Shown here in pieces: positions 16,154 through 27,190 of a stretch of 64,000 bases of DNA (position 1 is the first letter of the stretch; each line of letters begins with the position of its first letter). This DNA comes from Rhodococcus rhodnii (GTDB lineage Bacteria > Actinomycetota > Actinomycetes > Mycobacteriales > Pseudonocardiaceae), in the NCBI GenBank assembly GCA_000720375.1, contig JOAA01000018.1, positions 255,286 through 319,285 of the forward strand, read 5' to 3'. The position numbers and the translations under genes are program-made. Under the pieces are notes generated by a model that saw only the letters and a program-made list of their open reading frames with translations, made no database searches and had not been told where the DNA came from.

Positions 16154-16912
16154 GTGAGAACATCAGCTTTCGGGCGCGTACGGAAATTGTTCCTTCCTTT
16201 GGCTGGAACGGCCGTGTTGATGATAGGACTGGCTCCCCTCGCACATGCCGCCCCGCCCACCGCGTTGCCAGCCAACGCGAGTCCGAACGCAGTCAAGTGG
16301 CAGCCGGCATTCGACTACGACAAGGACGGCTGCTATCCAACCCCCGCCATCGGGAGGGACGGAACCGTAGCCCCAGGGCTGAAGACCTCGGGAGCCGTGA
16401 ACGGTAATTGCCGCGATCGTTCCGACTTGGACAACACGAACTCGTATGTCCGATCCAAATGCGACAATGGCTGGTGCGCCTACGTCTATGCCCTGTACTT
16501 CGAAAAGGATCAAGCCAGTTTCCTCGGCGGTGGCCATCGCCACGACATCGAGCACGTCGTGGTGTGGGTATGGAAAGACCAGGCGCGCTACGTTTCCGTG
16601 TCAGCACACGGCAAATACACCACGCGTCCCAGTTCTCAGGTCGCTTGGTCCGGGACGCACGCACGGATCGTCTACCACAAGGGAGTGACTCACAGCTTCC
16701 GCTTCGCAGCCGCGGACGAGCGACCAGAAAACCACTACGGCGCCTGGCAATATCCAACCCTGGTCGACTGGGACGGCTTGCCACGCCAGATCCGACGCAC
16801 GTTGGCCAACGCCAACTTCGGCGATGCCACCCTCGGTATCAAGGACAGCAGGTTCCGCGGGGAACTGGCAAAGGCAAAGCCAGCAAGGGTCCGCTTCGAT
16901 CCATCCCTCTGA
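16154..16912 (+). CDS. Secreted NLP (NPP1-family, necrosis-inducing) protein
   Basis: A 252-residue protein from GTG 16154 after a GGAGAGAGG ribosome site. It has a Sec signal peptide (VRKLFLPLAGTAVLMIGLAP, cleavage near LAHAAPP) and the NPP1 domain: FDYDKDGCYPTPAI, two early cysteines, CDNGWCAYVYALYFEKDQ, and the signature heptapeptide as GHRHDIE followed by HVVVWVW. NLPs are calcium-dependent toxins that bind plant sphingolipids and open membranes. The usual Trp of GHRHDWE is Ile here, but the metal-binding His, Asp and Glu are kept. Plant-associated cargo on the island; activity untested. Confidence 0.9.
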   Translation: MRTSAFGRVRKLFLPLAGTAVLMIGLAPLAHAAPPTALPANASPNAVKWQPAFDYDKDGCYPTPAIGRDGTVAPGLKTSGAVNGNCRDRSDLDNTNSYVRSKCDNGWCAYVYALYFEKDQASFLGGGHRHDIEHVVVWVWKDQARYVSVSAHGKYTTRPSSQVAWSGTHARIVYHKGVTHSFRFAAADERPENHYGAWQYPTLVDWDGLPRQIRRTLANANFGDATLGIKDSRFRGELAKAKPARVRFDPSL

Positions 16913-17384
16913 ACACTGCCAACAGCCGGGCCTTGCAAGGCCTAGAACCCATGCCGTTCAGTCAGAACGTTGTGTGAGCACTCAAGGCTGTGACGATGGG
17001 CATCGGGGTTCCTGGCGCGATATCCGCAGGAGCCCCGGTGCCCTTCTATGCCAGAGAGCGACGCTGCGCTGCACGCACCATGATCCACAGACCTCTGCGG
17101 ATCTCCGGTGGTAGAGCCGACGATGTTGAGCCAGAGCCGGTTGGCCGTAGTTGTCGATCGTCCGCTCATCAGGAGGACGTTCCCTCGCCCGGCACCGACA
17201 CGCAGAACGTCTTTCTATGCCGCTGGTCGCGTGTTGCCGATGCATGCTCATGGCCCTATGATGGCCGTCGCGCTGCGGCTTCGGATGGGGTTGCTCGTGT
17301 TCCGGCAACGTCCGACGTGGACGGACGCGGTGGTTGGATCGACGGCTCTGTCCTGTCCGGGCGGGACAGCTCGCCGTAAGGGTC
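16913..17384. other. No gene seen (472 bp)
   Basis: Short frames only, with no ribosome sites or recognisable domains. It separates the NLP gene from the convergent ParB-like gene. Confidence 0.5.
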
Positions 17385-18209
17385 TTACGTGGTGATGAGG
17401 GTGGCGGGGAGCCTGCCGCTGCGGCGGCCCTTGTTGTAGAGGGTGAGCAGTTCGTGCAGCAGGACTGCGCGCAGCGTCTTGGCCGAGCCTTCAGCCTGGC
17501 CGCGGCAGGCCGCGAGCCATCCGGCAGGGCCCTTCTTCAGGCCGCCCATCGCCGCCGCGAGCGCGTCGTGGTCGAGCTCGCGGCCTGTCGTCTCGTCGGT
17601 CCAGTGCTTCTCGACCAGGAACAGGAACTGCCCGACGGCTTTGAGGATGTTCTGATCCACTGCTTTGGCGTCCTCACGCCCCCACGCTGTGGTGATCACG
17701 CGCAGCGTGTCGGCGACGAGCGTCTTGCCGTGCCCCTCGTGGAGTCCTTCGCCGGTGTAGTAGACCTTCTCCAGCGCCAGGATGGCCCGGATCTTGCCCT
17801 CGCCCAGGCCGACGGCCCAGCCGTTGGCCCGCACCGCCTCATCGATCGCGACCGCCACCGGCTCGCCCTGGGTCACCCGGACCTTGTGCAGGTCGAGCTT
17901 GTTCGCGGCCTCCTGCTGGTTGAACTGGACGAACAGGCCCGCTTCCTGCTCGAGGGTCAGGCCGGTGTGCAGCTGGCACTGCAGCGGGAAGTCGTCCTTC
18001 TCCAGTTCGGAGACGATGGTCCAGCGGTGCCACCCGTCGAGGATGACCAGGCTGCCGTCGGGGCGTTCGGAGACCTGCAGGGTGCCCAGGGCCGCGCGGT
18101 TGTAGTTGTCGCGGATCTTGGCCAGCTTGCTGTGGGTGAGATGGTCGCGCTGGACGCGCGGGTCCACGGTGAGATCACCGGCGCGCACGCGCTTGTTTCG
18201 TAGGGCCAT
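17385..18209 (-). CDS. ParB/sulfiredoxin-fold protein (DUF6551-like)
   Basis: A 274-residue protein from ATG 18209 (GGAGG site 10 bases upstream). It opens with the ParB-N pattern: VDPRVQRDHL, VSERPDGSLVILDGWHRWTI, with the GxHR-type turn as DGWHR. It continues with a helical region (LTLEQEAGLFVQFNQQEAAN) typical of plasmid and phage ParB-like nucleases and regulators, and resembles the actinobacterial DUF6551 family. It is coupled to the upstream frame 18175-18647, overlapping by 35 bases. Roles in such elements include partition or CTP-dependent DNA clamping; not assigned here. Confidence 0.7.
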   Translation of the reverse strand: MALRNKRVRAGDLTVDPRVQRDHLTHSKLAKIRDNYNRAALGTLQVSERPDGSLVILDGWHRWTIVSELEKDDFPLQCQLHTGLTLEQEAGLFVQFNQQEAANKLDLHKVRVTQGEPVAVAIDEAVRANGWAVGLGEGKIRAILALEKVYYTGEGLHEGHGKTLVADTLRVITTAWGREDAKAVDQNILKAVGQFLFLVEKHWTDETTGRELDHDALAAAMGGLKKGPAGWLAACRGQAEGSAKTLRAVLLHELLTLYNKGRRSGRLPATLITT

Positions 18210-18647
18210 GGCGGGTTGTGCCTCCGACTCGGGATCGGGAGAGGGTGTCAGCGGCCTGCTTGAGCGACACGCTGGTGGCGCGCATCAGACGGATGCACTC
18301 GGTGATGTCCTGTTCGGACATGCCAGTAGTGCTGACCGGGACACCGTGCCGCAGGGCGGCCGCGGTGGTCTGCGCGAACGCGTGGATGCGCAACACCCGC
18401 TCATACACCACGGGCAACCGGACACTGCTGGGCTGGGTGCCGGCCTGGGCGTCGAGTTTCTCGCGCTTCTTCAGTTCGCCGTAGGCCGCGGACACCGTGA
18501 TGCGGTCGGCCTCGATGTCCGCGATCAGCCGCCGGGCGAAGGGGATGCCGGCCAGGGCCTTCTCGTAGACCAGCTTCAGGCGCGACCACTCCCAGAGGGC
18601 GATGCCGAACTCGGCCTGGAGTTGCTCGGGCAGTGGGGTATCACCAT
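18175..18647 (-). pseudogene. Partner gene of the ParB-like protein, start disrupted by a 1-base shift
   Basis: The main frame encodes a helical protein (LPEQLQAEFGIALWEWSRLK, FARRLIADIEADRITVSAAY, then TGMSEQDITECIRLMRATSV) with no start codon before GTG 18495. An ATG at 18647 begins MVIP in the adjoining frame. One extra C in the run at 18635-18638 would join it to the main frame as MVIPPLPEQLQ. Either the N-terminus is broken, or translation begins at GTG 18495 (106 residues). No family recognised; it overlaps and probably pairs with the ParB-like gene. Confidence 0.55.
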
Positions 18648-19122
18648 CGTACCCAGAACCCGATCATGCACTGCCGGGTGTATCGCCCACGACCCTCCGA
18701 ACCGGACTCCCGTGACCTCGAACAACACCCCGAAATCCCCGTGAAGTCTCCTCTTTCCCCTTCCGGCAAGACAGGAGTAGGCACCTGGACCGAGTCTGAC
18801 CCGACACCGCTCTCCTACCCCAAGTCTCTAGGCAGCCGCGATGCGCACGTTCATCTACGACACATCGGCCGACATCCTCACGTGCCGATGACAGCGTGTT
18901 CGCCACTCGTGTGCGCTCTGTGCCTCCAATGCGTCCAGCCGAGCCGTCAGTCCCTTCACCAACGTCCGCAGCGCCGCATTCTCAGCGGCAAGGGTCCTCG
19001 GAGGACGGACGTCGATCAGCGGACACTCCACCATGATCACCAAACGGCCACCAGATCGACTGGCCACGCCGTCCGAGGCCTGGCCAGTGATGTTCGAGCC
19101 CCTCTGTCCGGGCGCACATGCC
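18648..19122. other. No convincing gene; possible transposase coiled-coil remnant
   Basis: A minus-strand open frame at 18855-19067 contains LAAENAALRTLVKGLTARLD, a leucine-zipper pattern like the N-terminus of IS66-type transposases, but nothing else of such a gene is present. Otherwise I see nothing in this stretch. Confidence 0.35.
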
Positions 19123-19572
19123 TCAACGTGGGTACCTTCCCTCGAGATCGGCGTCGAGGGTGACGATGGTGCCGGTCAGGGCCCTGCTCACCGGGCAGGT
19201 CAGGGCGGCGAGCGTGGCCAGGTCGTGGAAACGCTCGGCGCTGACGGCGGGCACGACCGCGCGCAATGTGAGTGCGACACGGCTGATGTCGATTCCGCCG
19301 CCTTGGGCCCGGTCTAGGGTGACGGCGGCGTTCACGTCGATCGAGGTCGCGACCAGCCTTTTCGTCGCCAGCACCCTGGACATGTTCATCGCCAGACACG
19401 CCGAGTGTGCCGCCGCGATGAGCTCCTCGGGGCTGGTGTGTCCCCCTGATTCGCTGATCCTGCTCCCGAACGAGATGCCGAACTCGGCGGCTCTGGACGT
19501 CTCCAGCAGGACACTTCCCTTGCCGCTCATCAGATCGCCTTCCCAATGTGTGGTGGCGTCACGTCTCAACAT
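19123..19572 (-). CDS. osmC: OsmC-type organic hydroperoxide reductase
   Basis: A 149-residue OsmC/Ohr superfamily protein. The two redox cysteines are present in SPEELIAAAHSACLAMNMS and LAALTCPVSRAL; the second motif, and length, favour OsmC over Ohr. It reduces organic and inorganic hydroperoxides using dithiol donors in the cytoplasm. The ribosome site AGGAGGACACC is near perfect. It lies just behind a broken OhrR-type regulator, so its control has probably been lost or changed. Confidence 0.9.
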   Translation of the reverse strand: MLRRDATTHWEGDLMSGKGSVLLETSRAAEFGISFGSRISESGGHTSPEELIAAAHSACLAMNMSRVLATKRLVATSIDVNAAVTLDRAQGGGIDISRVALTLRAVVPAVSAERFHDLATLAALTCPVSRALTGTIVTLDADLEGRYPR

Positions 19573-19581
19573 GGTGTCCTC

Positions 19582-20021
19582 CTATGTAAGTCCGCGAGTG
19601 GCGCGGTGAGCCCTCTCAGTGTTGGGATGAGTGCCCGCCGCTCGTTGTCGCCCCAGCCCCAGCGTGCAGCCGGTCTCCGTGGGGATCCCGACCGGGCGCT
19701 CTCGGGGCGGCGCCCTTGTCCGTAAGGCTCACCACGACCGTGCGTTCGTCGGTGGCCAGCCGGTCGCGGCTGACCAGTCCGGCGGTCTCGAGCCGTTTCA
19801 GTAGCAGGGACATCGTGCCGTAGTCCAGCAGCGCCCGCGCCGATTTCCTTGACCGGCTGCGTATCCCGCTCCCGCAGCACCAGGAGTCCCAGGTACTGCG
19901 GGTAGGTGAGATCGCGTTCGGCCAGCATGGGCCGGTACACGTCGGTGACCGCCCGTGGGGCGGCGTAGAGCGCGAAGCATGTCTGCTCGCCGAGGGGGAG
20001 CGGGTTACTGGATGACGACAC
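19582..20021 (-). pseudogene. ohrR: OhrR-type MarR regulator, broken by two frameshifts
   Basis: From GTG 20021 the product reads NPLPLGEQTCFALYAAPRAV with the OhrR peroxide-sensing Cys, then LTYPQYLGLLVLRERDTQPV and KEIG. Near 19835 the frame shifts (one surplus base) into RALLDYGTMSLLLKRLETAG and RLATDERTVVVSLTDKGAA, the recognition helix and wing. A second shift near 19705 leads to RERPVGIPTETGC and the stop at 19582. With two indels it should be non-functional. It lies immediately upstream of osmC, the natural partner. Confidence 0.8.
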
Positions 20022-20449
20022 ACCGGAAGCATAGTGCCCTATTACATCGTGCACAATGTTATGTTTGTGTGATCATGGCTGCCTCGTTTGGGAGCGGACC
20101 GCTCGCGATGCCAAGCGCACTCGCCGTAATCGGTGTACCGAACGGACCGTAAGAACTACATCGCCCAGCGGGTGGATTGTGACGACCCACAGGCCTTGGC
20201 CTGTACGGATACCGAATCTGCTCAGTCAAGTAGCTCGGAGCCCTTGCCGTAGTGCTTCCTGTGGTACGTCACCGGGTTACACCAACGCTTGGCCGGTGTC
20301 CTCATCGAATATCGACACGCGGCCTCACCAGCGACGAAAAAGTTTTGGCAAGCGCAGGGCTGGTCGGCGAGTCCGGCCGCGGAAGGACGACGGTGGCCCT
20401 GACTCTCATGCGTGCCCCAGTTCGGTGTTATAGCCGCTCAGCTGCACGG
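20022..20449. other. No gene seen (428 bp)
   Basis: Contains the leader of the ohrR pseudogene, including the dyad-like TCGTGCACAATG at 20046-20057. Otherwise only short frames without domain content. Confidence 0.45.
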
Positions 20450-20953
20450 TCACGGTCTTGTTGACGAACCGCCGGTTGTCCACACTGGATTCTTTGCGCC
20501 GTCGTCTCTGCCGGACTGTCTAGTGTGGAAGGAAAGGCTATCCTTCTTGCAGTCGATGATCCCGGTGCCCTGTGCGCCGGTGTCGGCTATGCAGTGCCAG
20601 CCGCGCACAGTCAGAGCGTAGTCGGCGCCCTCGGATTTTGTTGGAGCGTCCCGGTAGTACTCGATGATCACGGTGAAGGCCTCGGAACATCCCACACGGC
20701 CCGCTGTGGACGCGACGGCGATCAGGTCGACCTGGGTACCGCCTGCCGGTCCGACCTTGCCGCCGTGTGTGCTGCAGTTCACGTCCTCAAGGGCCTCGAC
20801 GTCGGCCTGGAACTGTTGCTGTGACTGGTTTCTCGGCGATGTGGTCACAGTGGTTGCGGACACTGCGGTATTCTGGCCAGAACATGCCGAAAGTAGTGCG
20901 GTGGCAGCGAGCATGGCACCGACGGCGACCGGCCTGGCTGAACTGACACCCAT
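20450..20953 (-). CDS. Secreted lipoprotein, function unknown
   Basis: A 167-residue protein with a lipoprotein signal peptide ending in a clear lipobox (ATALLSACSG, Cys near residue 24). The mature part starts with a Ser/Thr/Gln-rich spacer and then a small domain with four cysteines (DVNCSTHGGK, RVGCSEAFTV, RGWHCIAD, GIIDCKKD), probably two disulfides. It resembles DUF3558-like actinobacterial lipoproteins only in general style. No obvious partners. Confidence 0.75.
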   Translation of the reverse strand: MGVSSARPVAVGAMLAATALLSACSGQNTAVSATTVTTSPRNQSQQQFQADVEALEDVNCSTHGGKVGPAGGTQVDLIAVASTAGRVGCSEAFTVIIEYYRDAPTKSEGADYALTVRGWHCIADTGAQGTGIIDCKKDSLSFHTRQSGRDDGAKNPVWTTGGSSTRP

Positions 20954-21270
20954 CTCGTTGTCCCCTTGTGCGGCTGGGTAGACCCCTGCTCACCAAGACG
21001 TACGGTGCCACAACGGATTGCACTGTCATCGAAATCTCCTTTATGGACACAGATCATGCAGGCCGAATGATCGCCGCCCCGTACACGGGGCGGCGATAGT
21101 CCTGGTCTCTGCCCGGCCGCGGACGTCGATCGTGTCCCGCTCGTCCGATATGTCGAGCTGTTCGAGCGGTTCGGCATCGCTGTATGGTTCCTTGGCCCTG
21201 CGCTGTTATTGCTCGACCAGCTGTCGCGGCAGGTCGCGCAAGGACTCCTGGTGCGCCGAAGTGAGTGACG
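20954..21270. other. No gene seen (317 bp)
   Basis: Leader of the lipoprotein gene plus short frames; no domain recognised. Confidence 0.4.
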
Positions 21271-21453
21271 TCAACGGGACCTGACGTTCAGGTGCTTGAG
21301 AATGTTGTCACGGCAGCGTTTTCCGTCAGGCGTGAGGACGATCTGCTTGGCGCGTCGGTCGGTGGGGTGCGGGCGGCGCTCGACCAGGTTCTGCTGTTCA
21401 AGCCGGTCGAGGACGAATGTCGCGTTCGACAGCTGGCTGGGCGGACAGGTCAA
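21271..21453 (-). pseudogene. MarR-family regulator fragment
   Basis: Sixty residues covering only the recognition helix and wing of a MarR protein (CPPSQLSNATFVLDRLEQQN, LVERRPHPTDRRAKQIVLTP). The N-terminal and C-terminal dimerisation helices are missing, so it is a remnant, not a gene. Confidence 0.7.
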
Positions 21454-21582
21454 TGCCAGCGGACCACGTCAGCGTTATCTCGCTGGCGCGTTGTTCACGC
21501 TGGCCGGCCTGGCTATTGCCGTCTACTCGCTGCGGCGCAGCCGAATCCGGTCGAGCGTGGCCTCACGCGACTCTGGGGTTGG

Positions 21583-21740
21583 CCCGTGTCTCGCACTGGT
21601 ATCGCCGCTGTTCTCGCGTTGCTGGGGTGTCTGCTTGCCAGGCCGGCGGTTGCGGCGTATTCGCTGAACCACCAGGTCACTGACCGGGATCGGTACGTGC
21701 GGGCAGTGACGCCGGTGGCGGACCAGTCGAGCCCGCGCGG
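21583..21740 (+). pseudogene. N-terminal fragment of a membrane protein
   Basis: From GTG 21583 the frame reads a signal/anchor helix (SRTGIAAVLALLGCLLARPA) and then SLNHQVTDRDRYVRAVTPVA, the opening of a large actinobacterial membrane-protein family (NQVTDTDRYV type). It breaks off near 21740, where SnoaL-like sequence of the opposite strand begins. Just upstream another hydrophobic scrap (LAGALFTLAGLAIAVYSLRR) is also out of context. Confidence 0.5.
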
Positions 21741-21769
21741 TCGAGATCGTTGCGGGCGGTGGCGTCAAA

Positions 21770-22209
21770 TCACCGCTGGTGCACCGCGCGCACCTCGGCT
21801 TCGGCAGTCGTCTCGGTGGGGTGGGTGAAGGAGTGGTGCTCGTGCGCGACCACCCAGCGGCCGTGTTCCTTGCGCAGCCCCAGCGTGAGCCGCAGCCGCC
21901 GGTCCGGATGCTCGGCCAGCTCCTCGGGGGTGCCACAGCGCAGCAGCGCGTGGGCGAACGCGACATCGTCGCCGGCGGTGACCTCCAGCGAGCGATCTCG
22001 AACACCGCGCCATCGGCCTGCCAGCGGAAGAACTCCGGCCACGTGTCACGGTAGGCGTCAAGGCCGCGCACCCCGTCCTCGGGTGGCGGGACGTCGAACA
22101 TCACGATGTCGGCGGCGTGGTCGGCGAGCACCCCGTCCATGTCGCCGGCGTGCACGGCGGCGGCCCACCACTCGATCATGGTGCGGATCTGGTCTTCGTC
22201 AACGGTCAT
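21770..22209 (-). pseudogene. SnoaL-like (NTF2 fold) protein with a 1-base deletion
   Basis: From ATG 22209 the protein begins IRTMIEWWAAAVHAGDMDGV, LADHAADIVMFDVPPPEDGV, the opening of a SnoaL/DUF4440 domain. After AVFEIA the frame is lost near 21990 and resumes one base away as SLEVTAGDDVAFAHALLRCG, ending HGRWVVAHEHHSFTHP. One missing base explains the break. SnoaL-fold proteins include isomerases and polyketide cyclases; no substrate can be given. Confidence 0.75.
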
Positions 22210-22287
22210 CGCCTGACTCCCTTCGCAAGGCTGCGGTCACCCCTACAACCCGCGAAGGCCGCCGAACTCATCGCCCGCGGCGGGAAT

Positions 22288-22450
22288 TCAGCCGGGAATC
22301 TCGCCGGGCAGACCGAAGCGGCCGAAGTCCGCGGTCAAAACCGACACGACCTCCGCGACCCGGTCACCGCGCAGCGTCAGCACGTCCAGCCCACCGGGAG
22401 GTAGGCGGCCCGGCCCGCGTCCACCGTCCAGTGCGGTCACTTCTTGTCCT
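22288..22450 (-). pseudogene. C-terminal scrap of an ECF sigma factor / SnoaL-like protein
   Basis: Only the tail GGLDVLTLRGDRVAEVVSVL and FGRFGLPGEIP is recognisable. It matches the SnoaL-like C-terminal extension of SigJ/SigG-type sigma factors. The preceding sequence is in another frame (AGRAAYLPVG), so it is decayed. Confidence 0.5.
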
Positions 22451-22617
22451 GTCTCATCGATCACGAGGCATGGCCCGCATGCTGAGCTGCAGTGCCTCAG
22501 ATAGCTGAGACATCCGGTCCGCCGCTTGTCTCGCTGATCATGAGGCAACCCTCAAGTCATTGTCCCGTCTGAGGAGTCATTCCCCGCTGTCTCAGCGGAT
22601 TTTGTTCGTTCCTCGGT

Positions 22618-23037
22618 GCACAGGCAAAGTACCTGCGGAAGTGGTGCGCGGTCCGCGGTATCCACGGCAGTGAAGGACGGGCCCTGCGGAAGAACTTCAA
22701 GGCCAAGAGCGCCGAACCCTACATCGGGGAACTTGCCGGAAACCCGATGCAGCTGACGATCCTGCTCGATCTGCTCCACAAGCACGGCGACGCTACTCCC
22801 ACCCAGCGCACCGAACTGTACGACTCCTACGTCGACCTGCTCCTGGCTCGAGAAGCCAACAAACACCCCGAGTCCGTCCGAAAGCATCAGAAGCAGCTGC
22901 GCGAGATCGTCCCGTTTCTCGGCTGGTACATGCAGTCTCGCAGCGAAGAAGCCAGCGTCAACGCACGCATGCCTGTAGCAGACTTGAAGGCCGCCATCCG
23001 GCATTTTCAGTACACGGAGACCGCCACTCAGGCGTGA
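22618..23037 (+). pseudogene. Fragment of a NACHT-type STAND NTPase
   Basis: About 140 codons without a proper start: AQAKYLRKWCAVRG, then EPYIGELAGNPMQLTILLDL, GDATPTQRTELYDSYVDLLL, REANKHPESVRKHQ and IVPFLGWYMQSRSEE. The segment NPMQLTILLDLLH followed by RTELYDSYV is typical of the region after the nucleotide-binding core in bacterial NACHT proteins, many of which act in phage defence. Walker motifs and the C-terminal sensor are gone, so this is a relic of a defence gene. Confidence 0.65.
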
Positions 23038-23040
23038 TGC

Positions 23041-24075
23041 CTACATGATCTCCGCACGCAGACGCAGTCTGGCCATGTCAATTACCGCGATTCCTCTGTA
23101 GCGTCCGGTAACAAGACCTTCTTGTTGAAACGTTCGGATAATCTTCTCAGCTGTGCTCAGCTTAATCCCGACAATAGAGGCAAGCTCTTCTCGCGTGAGC
23201 GGGACACTCAGATCCCACCGCATGCCGGTACGGATGCCGTAACTCTCATACAGATCGACCAGAACTCGAGCGACACGGACGCTGGCGGGCCTACCGTGCT
23301 CCATCCGGCGCCGATCCGCGTAACGCAGTCTCTCGCTGAGCATCGTGGCCACTTCAATAGCCGCGTCGGGATGCCGGGCCAAGAAGTTACGCAACTCAGC
23401 TCTGGTCATTCGCTTAAAAAATATATCAGTCACAGTGATGGCCGTAGCTTCACGCGGGCCAACATCGAGTGCCGACATCTCACCGATGAGATCGCCTCCA
23501 ACCCGTATGGCCAGCAAGGTTCGTTCTCCAGCCGGATCACTGCCGGAAATCTTCACTGACCCATGCAACAGCAGCATGGCGCTCGAATCCGTCTCTCCTT
23601 GCGTGTAAAGCGTCATACCGGCTGGACGGCTCTCCGATACACCAACGGCCAGAAAATCTTCACGCGTCCGGTCGCTAAGCCGTCCCAAGAGGGAACCTGC
23701 AGGATACGGCAGGACGCCGGTCCCTCTCCGCCCCAACCTACGACCCGAATCGAGCGCTAGAGCACCGAACGACGTTGGAGGTACCGCGAGAGCGGCCTGC
23801 TCCGCAGCCGAAGCGTCACGAACTTCGTTTGCGGAATGGTGAGTGGACCACTCAGTAAAGAATTGGGAAGCCTCGCCGTCAAGGGCTTCGACAACCTGCT
23901 TCAGACTCGACCAGGTAGCGTCTTCCGGGTTTCCAAGAACGCGATGTACTGTGTCGTGACTAATGCCCGCACGGTTGCCAATTTCGCGTAGGCTTGGCCC
24001 ACCGGCGGCCTCACGAAGGCGCTCCAGTGCAGCCCGCAAGTCGCCTTCGGCAACTTGTGGCGATTTCGACCCCAT
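23041..24075 (-). CDS. XRE-CRP fusion transcriptional regulator
   Basis: A protein of about 344 residues with two DNA-binding domains. The N-terminal XRE helix-turn-helix (LREIGNRAGISHDTVHRVLG) precedes a linker and a Crp/Fnr cyclic-nucleotide-binding domain (LYTQGETDSSAMLLLHGSVK, RVGGDLIGEMSALDVGPREA), then a C-terminal CRP winged helix (LTREELASIVGIKLSTAEKI). The effector pocket lacks an obvious RxS cAMP motif (GPREAT instead), so the ligand is open. The start may be ATG 24075 or TTG 24090. Its small neighbour at 24244 has the same orientation. It looks intact amid decayed genes. Confidence 0.8.
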   Translation of the reverse strand: MGSKSPQVAEGDLRAALERLREAAGGPSLREIGNRAGISHDTVHRVLGNPEDATWSSLKQVVEALDGEASQFFTEWSTHHSANEVRDASAAEQAALAVPPTSFGALALDSGRRLGRRGTGVLPYPAGSLLGRLSDRTREDFLAVGVSESRPAGMTLYTQGETDSSAMLLLHGSVKISGSDPAGERTLLAIRVGGDLIGEMSALDVGPREATAITVTDIFFKRMTRAELRNFLARHPDAAIEVATMLSERLRYADRRRMEHGRPASVRVARVLVDLYESYGIRTGMRWDLSVPLTREELASIVGIKLSTAEKIIRTFQQEGLVTGRYRGIAVIDMARLRLRAEIM

Positions 24076-24243
24076 CGGCCTCTCAGGCAAAGTCCTCCCA
24101 AGGAAATCGCTCTTGGTGTCAGACTAGATCATGGAGGCAAACCGGTACAGCTACGGGAATCTGACAAGCGGGTTGCTGCATAGTTCCGTATGGAGACGGA
24201 CCCAGTGCTGCGAACACTGGGCCCGCCAGTGTGGTCTCGGCCG

Positions 24244-24465
24244 TCAGCGACGGAAGACCACGTCTCCTATGAGAACGATGGCCCTCGCCCCCGTGGCGAG
24301 GGCGTCTCGTTGTACGAGCACGCACCCGGCCTCTAGGGCTAGCAGAGCGGTGCGGAGGTTATCCCACCACCAAGCTGAGCCTCGTCGATTGTCACCAGCC
24401 TCCGGCTGCTTGCCGCCGTCAGGCGGTTCTTCCGGTTTGCAGGCTGGCGGCTCATCATCACTCAT
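24244..24465 (-). CDS. 73-residue protein upstream of the XRE-CRP regulator
   Basis: A good ribosome site (GAGGAGACAGC) precedes ATG 24465. The product has an acidic Pro-rich start (SDDEPPACKPEEPPDGGKQP) and a helical end (WWWDNLRTALLALEAGCVLV, ATGARAIVLIGDVVFRR). No family recognised. Order and strand suggest co-transcription with the regulator (178-base gap), possibly as an antagonist or modulator; inference only. Confidence 0.6.
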   Translation of the reverse strand: MSDDEPPACKPEEPPDGGKQPEAGDNRRGSAWWWDNLRTALLALEAGCVLVQRDALATGARAIVLIGDVVFRR

Positions 24466-25234
24466 GCTGTCTCCTCACCCCGGTCGGGATCGACCGGTGT
24501 TGCGGCGTCCGCCGTGCTGACGGACTAGCCGCGCCATCACGGCGGAGCCGCAGTGGAGACAAAGAGTGCAGACAAGCTCATGTCACTCCGTGGGGTGACG
24601 GGTACAGCTTGTCGCATGTGGTTGGGTTTGCGCTAGGGACCCCATCACCCGTTCGGGTGCCGACAACGTCGGTTACGCACCCCAACTCTGCTGCCACATT
24701 CTGTAGCTGAAGCCATCTAAGGATTCGCCCTGGTCAAACACCCTGGCCATGCCAGAACGGCCCGACTGCCACGGTCCGACCACTGGAAGCGAAAGTACTT
24801 CGAGGCCGGCATCTACGTCTTCGTTAAAGAGTCGTGCCGCTTGATTAAGGGGCTTGGGCGAAACTGCACTGCAGCTCTCGCAGCTGACAGCGCCAATTCC
24901 TTAGCGCACATTCGATCAGACTGGCCTGGTGGTGACCGCTCGACTTGCCGCTGAGGTGCACTGCTCATGTGTATCCCTCGTTGATCCGCTATTGCTTCAA
25001 AGTCTCGTACATCAGGCCGAGATCAATCAAACGTCATGCAGACGGGCGCGTCGCCTCCACCCTAGTTTCGACAGTTTGGGCAGGTAGTCGGGTTATTCGG
25101 TGCGTGCTGACCAATAGAATCCTGGTTGACGAACTGCGAGAAACCGCCTTTCTCGGTGTCAGGCAACGTAGCGGTTGGAAGACGTTCACGGGTTGTGGGG
25201 TTCCAGAAGTCGGCCGATGGCGCTGACCTGCGGG
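24466..25234. other. No gene seen (769 bp)
   Basis: Lower-GC stretch with only short frames. It holds the leader of the 24465 gene and then sequence without recognisable coding content. Confidence 0.45.
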
Positions 25235-26938
<1,704 letters not shown>

Positions 26939-27190
26939 TCACATACGGCTAGCTTCGACGAGGCCGGAGGCGAGCAGGATGACGCCAAGTGAGCCGGCAA
27001 GTGCGGTGATCGCGGCGGCTCGGGCTGTGCCGGGTCGGTGTTTGGCTTGGGCCGATGCCGTGCTGGGTGGCGGCGGCCATGACGAGGGTGAACAGGATCA
27101 GCTTGGCGGTTAGGACGCGTCCGCAGCCGGGTTGCAGGAGGCTGGCCCAAGTGACGCCGTGCTGCCAGGCAAGCAGGATTCCGGACCCGC
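26939..27190 (-). pseudogene. CopD-like membrane protein fragment
   Basis: One frame gives GILLAWQHGVTWASLLQPGC and GRVLTAKLILFTLVMAAAT, resembling the YGRxLLAKL helix of CopD-type copper-resistance membrane proteins. The last helix (AAAITALAGSLGVILLASGL, ending VEASRM) is in a different frame, stopping at 26939. A frameshifted C-terminal remnant. Confidence 0.5.
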
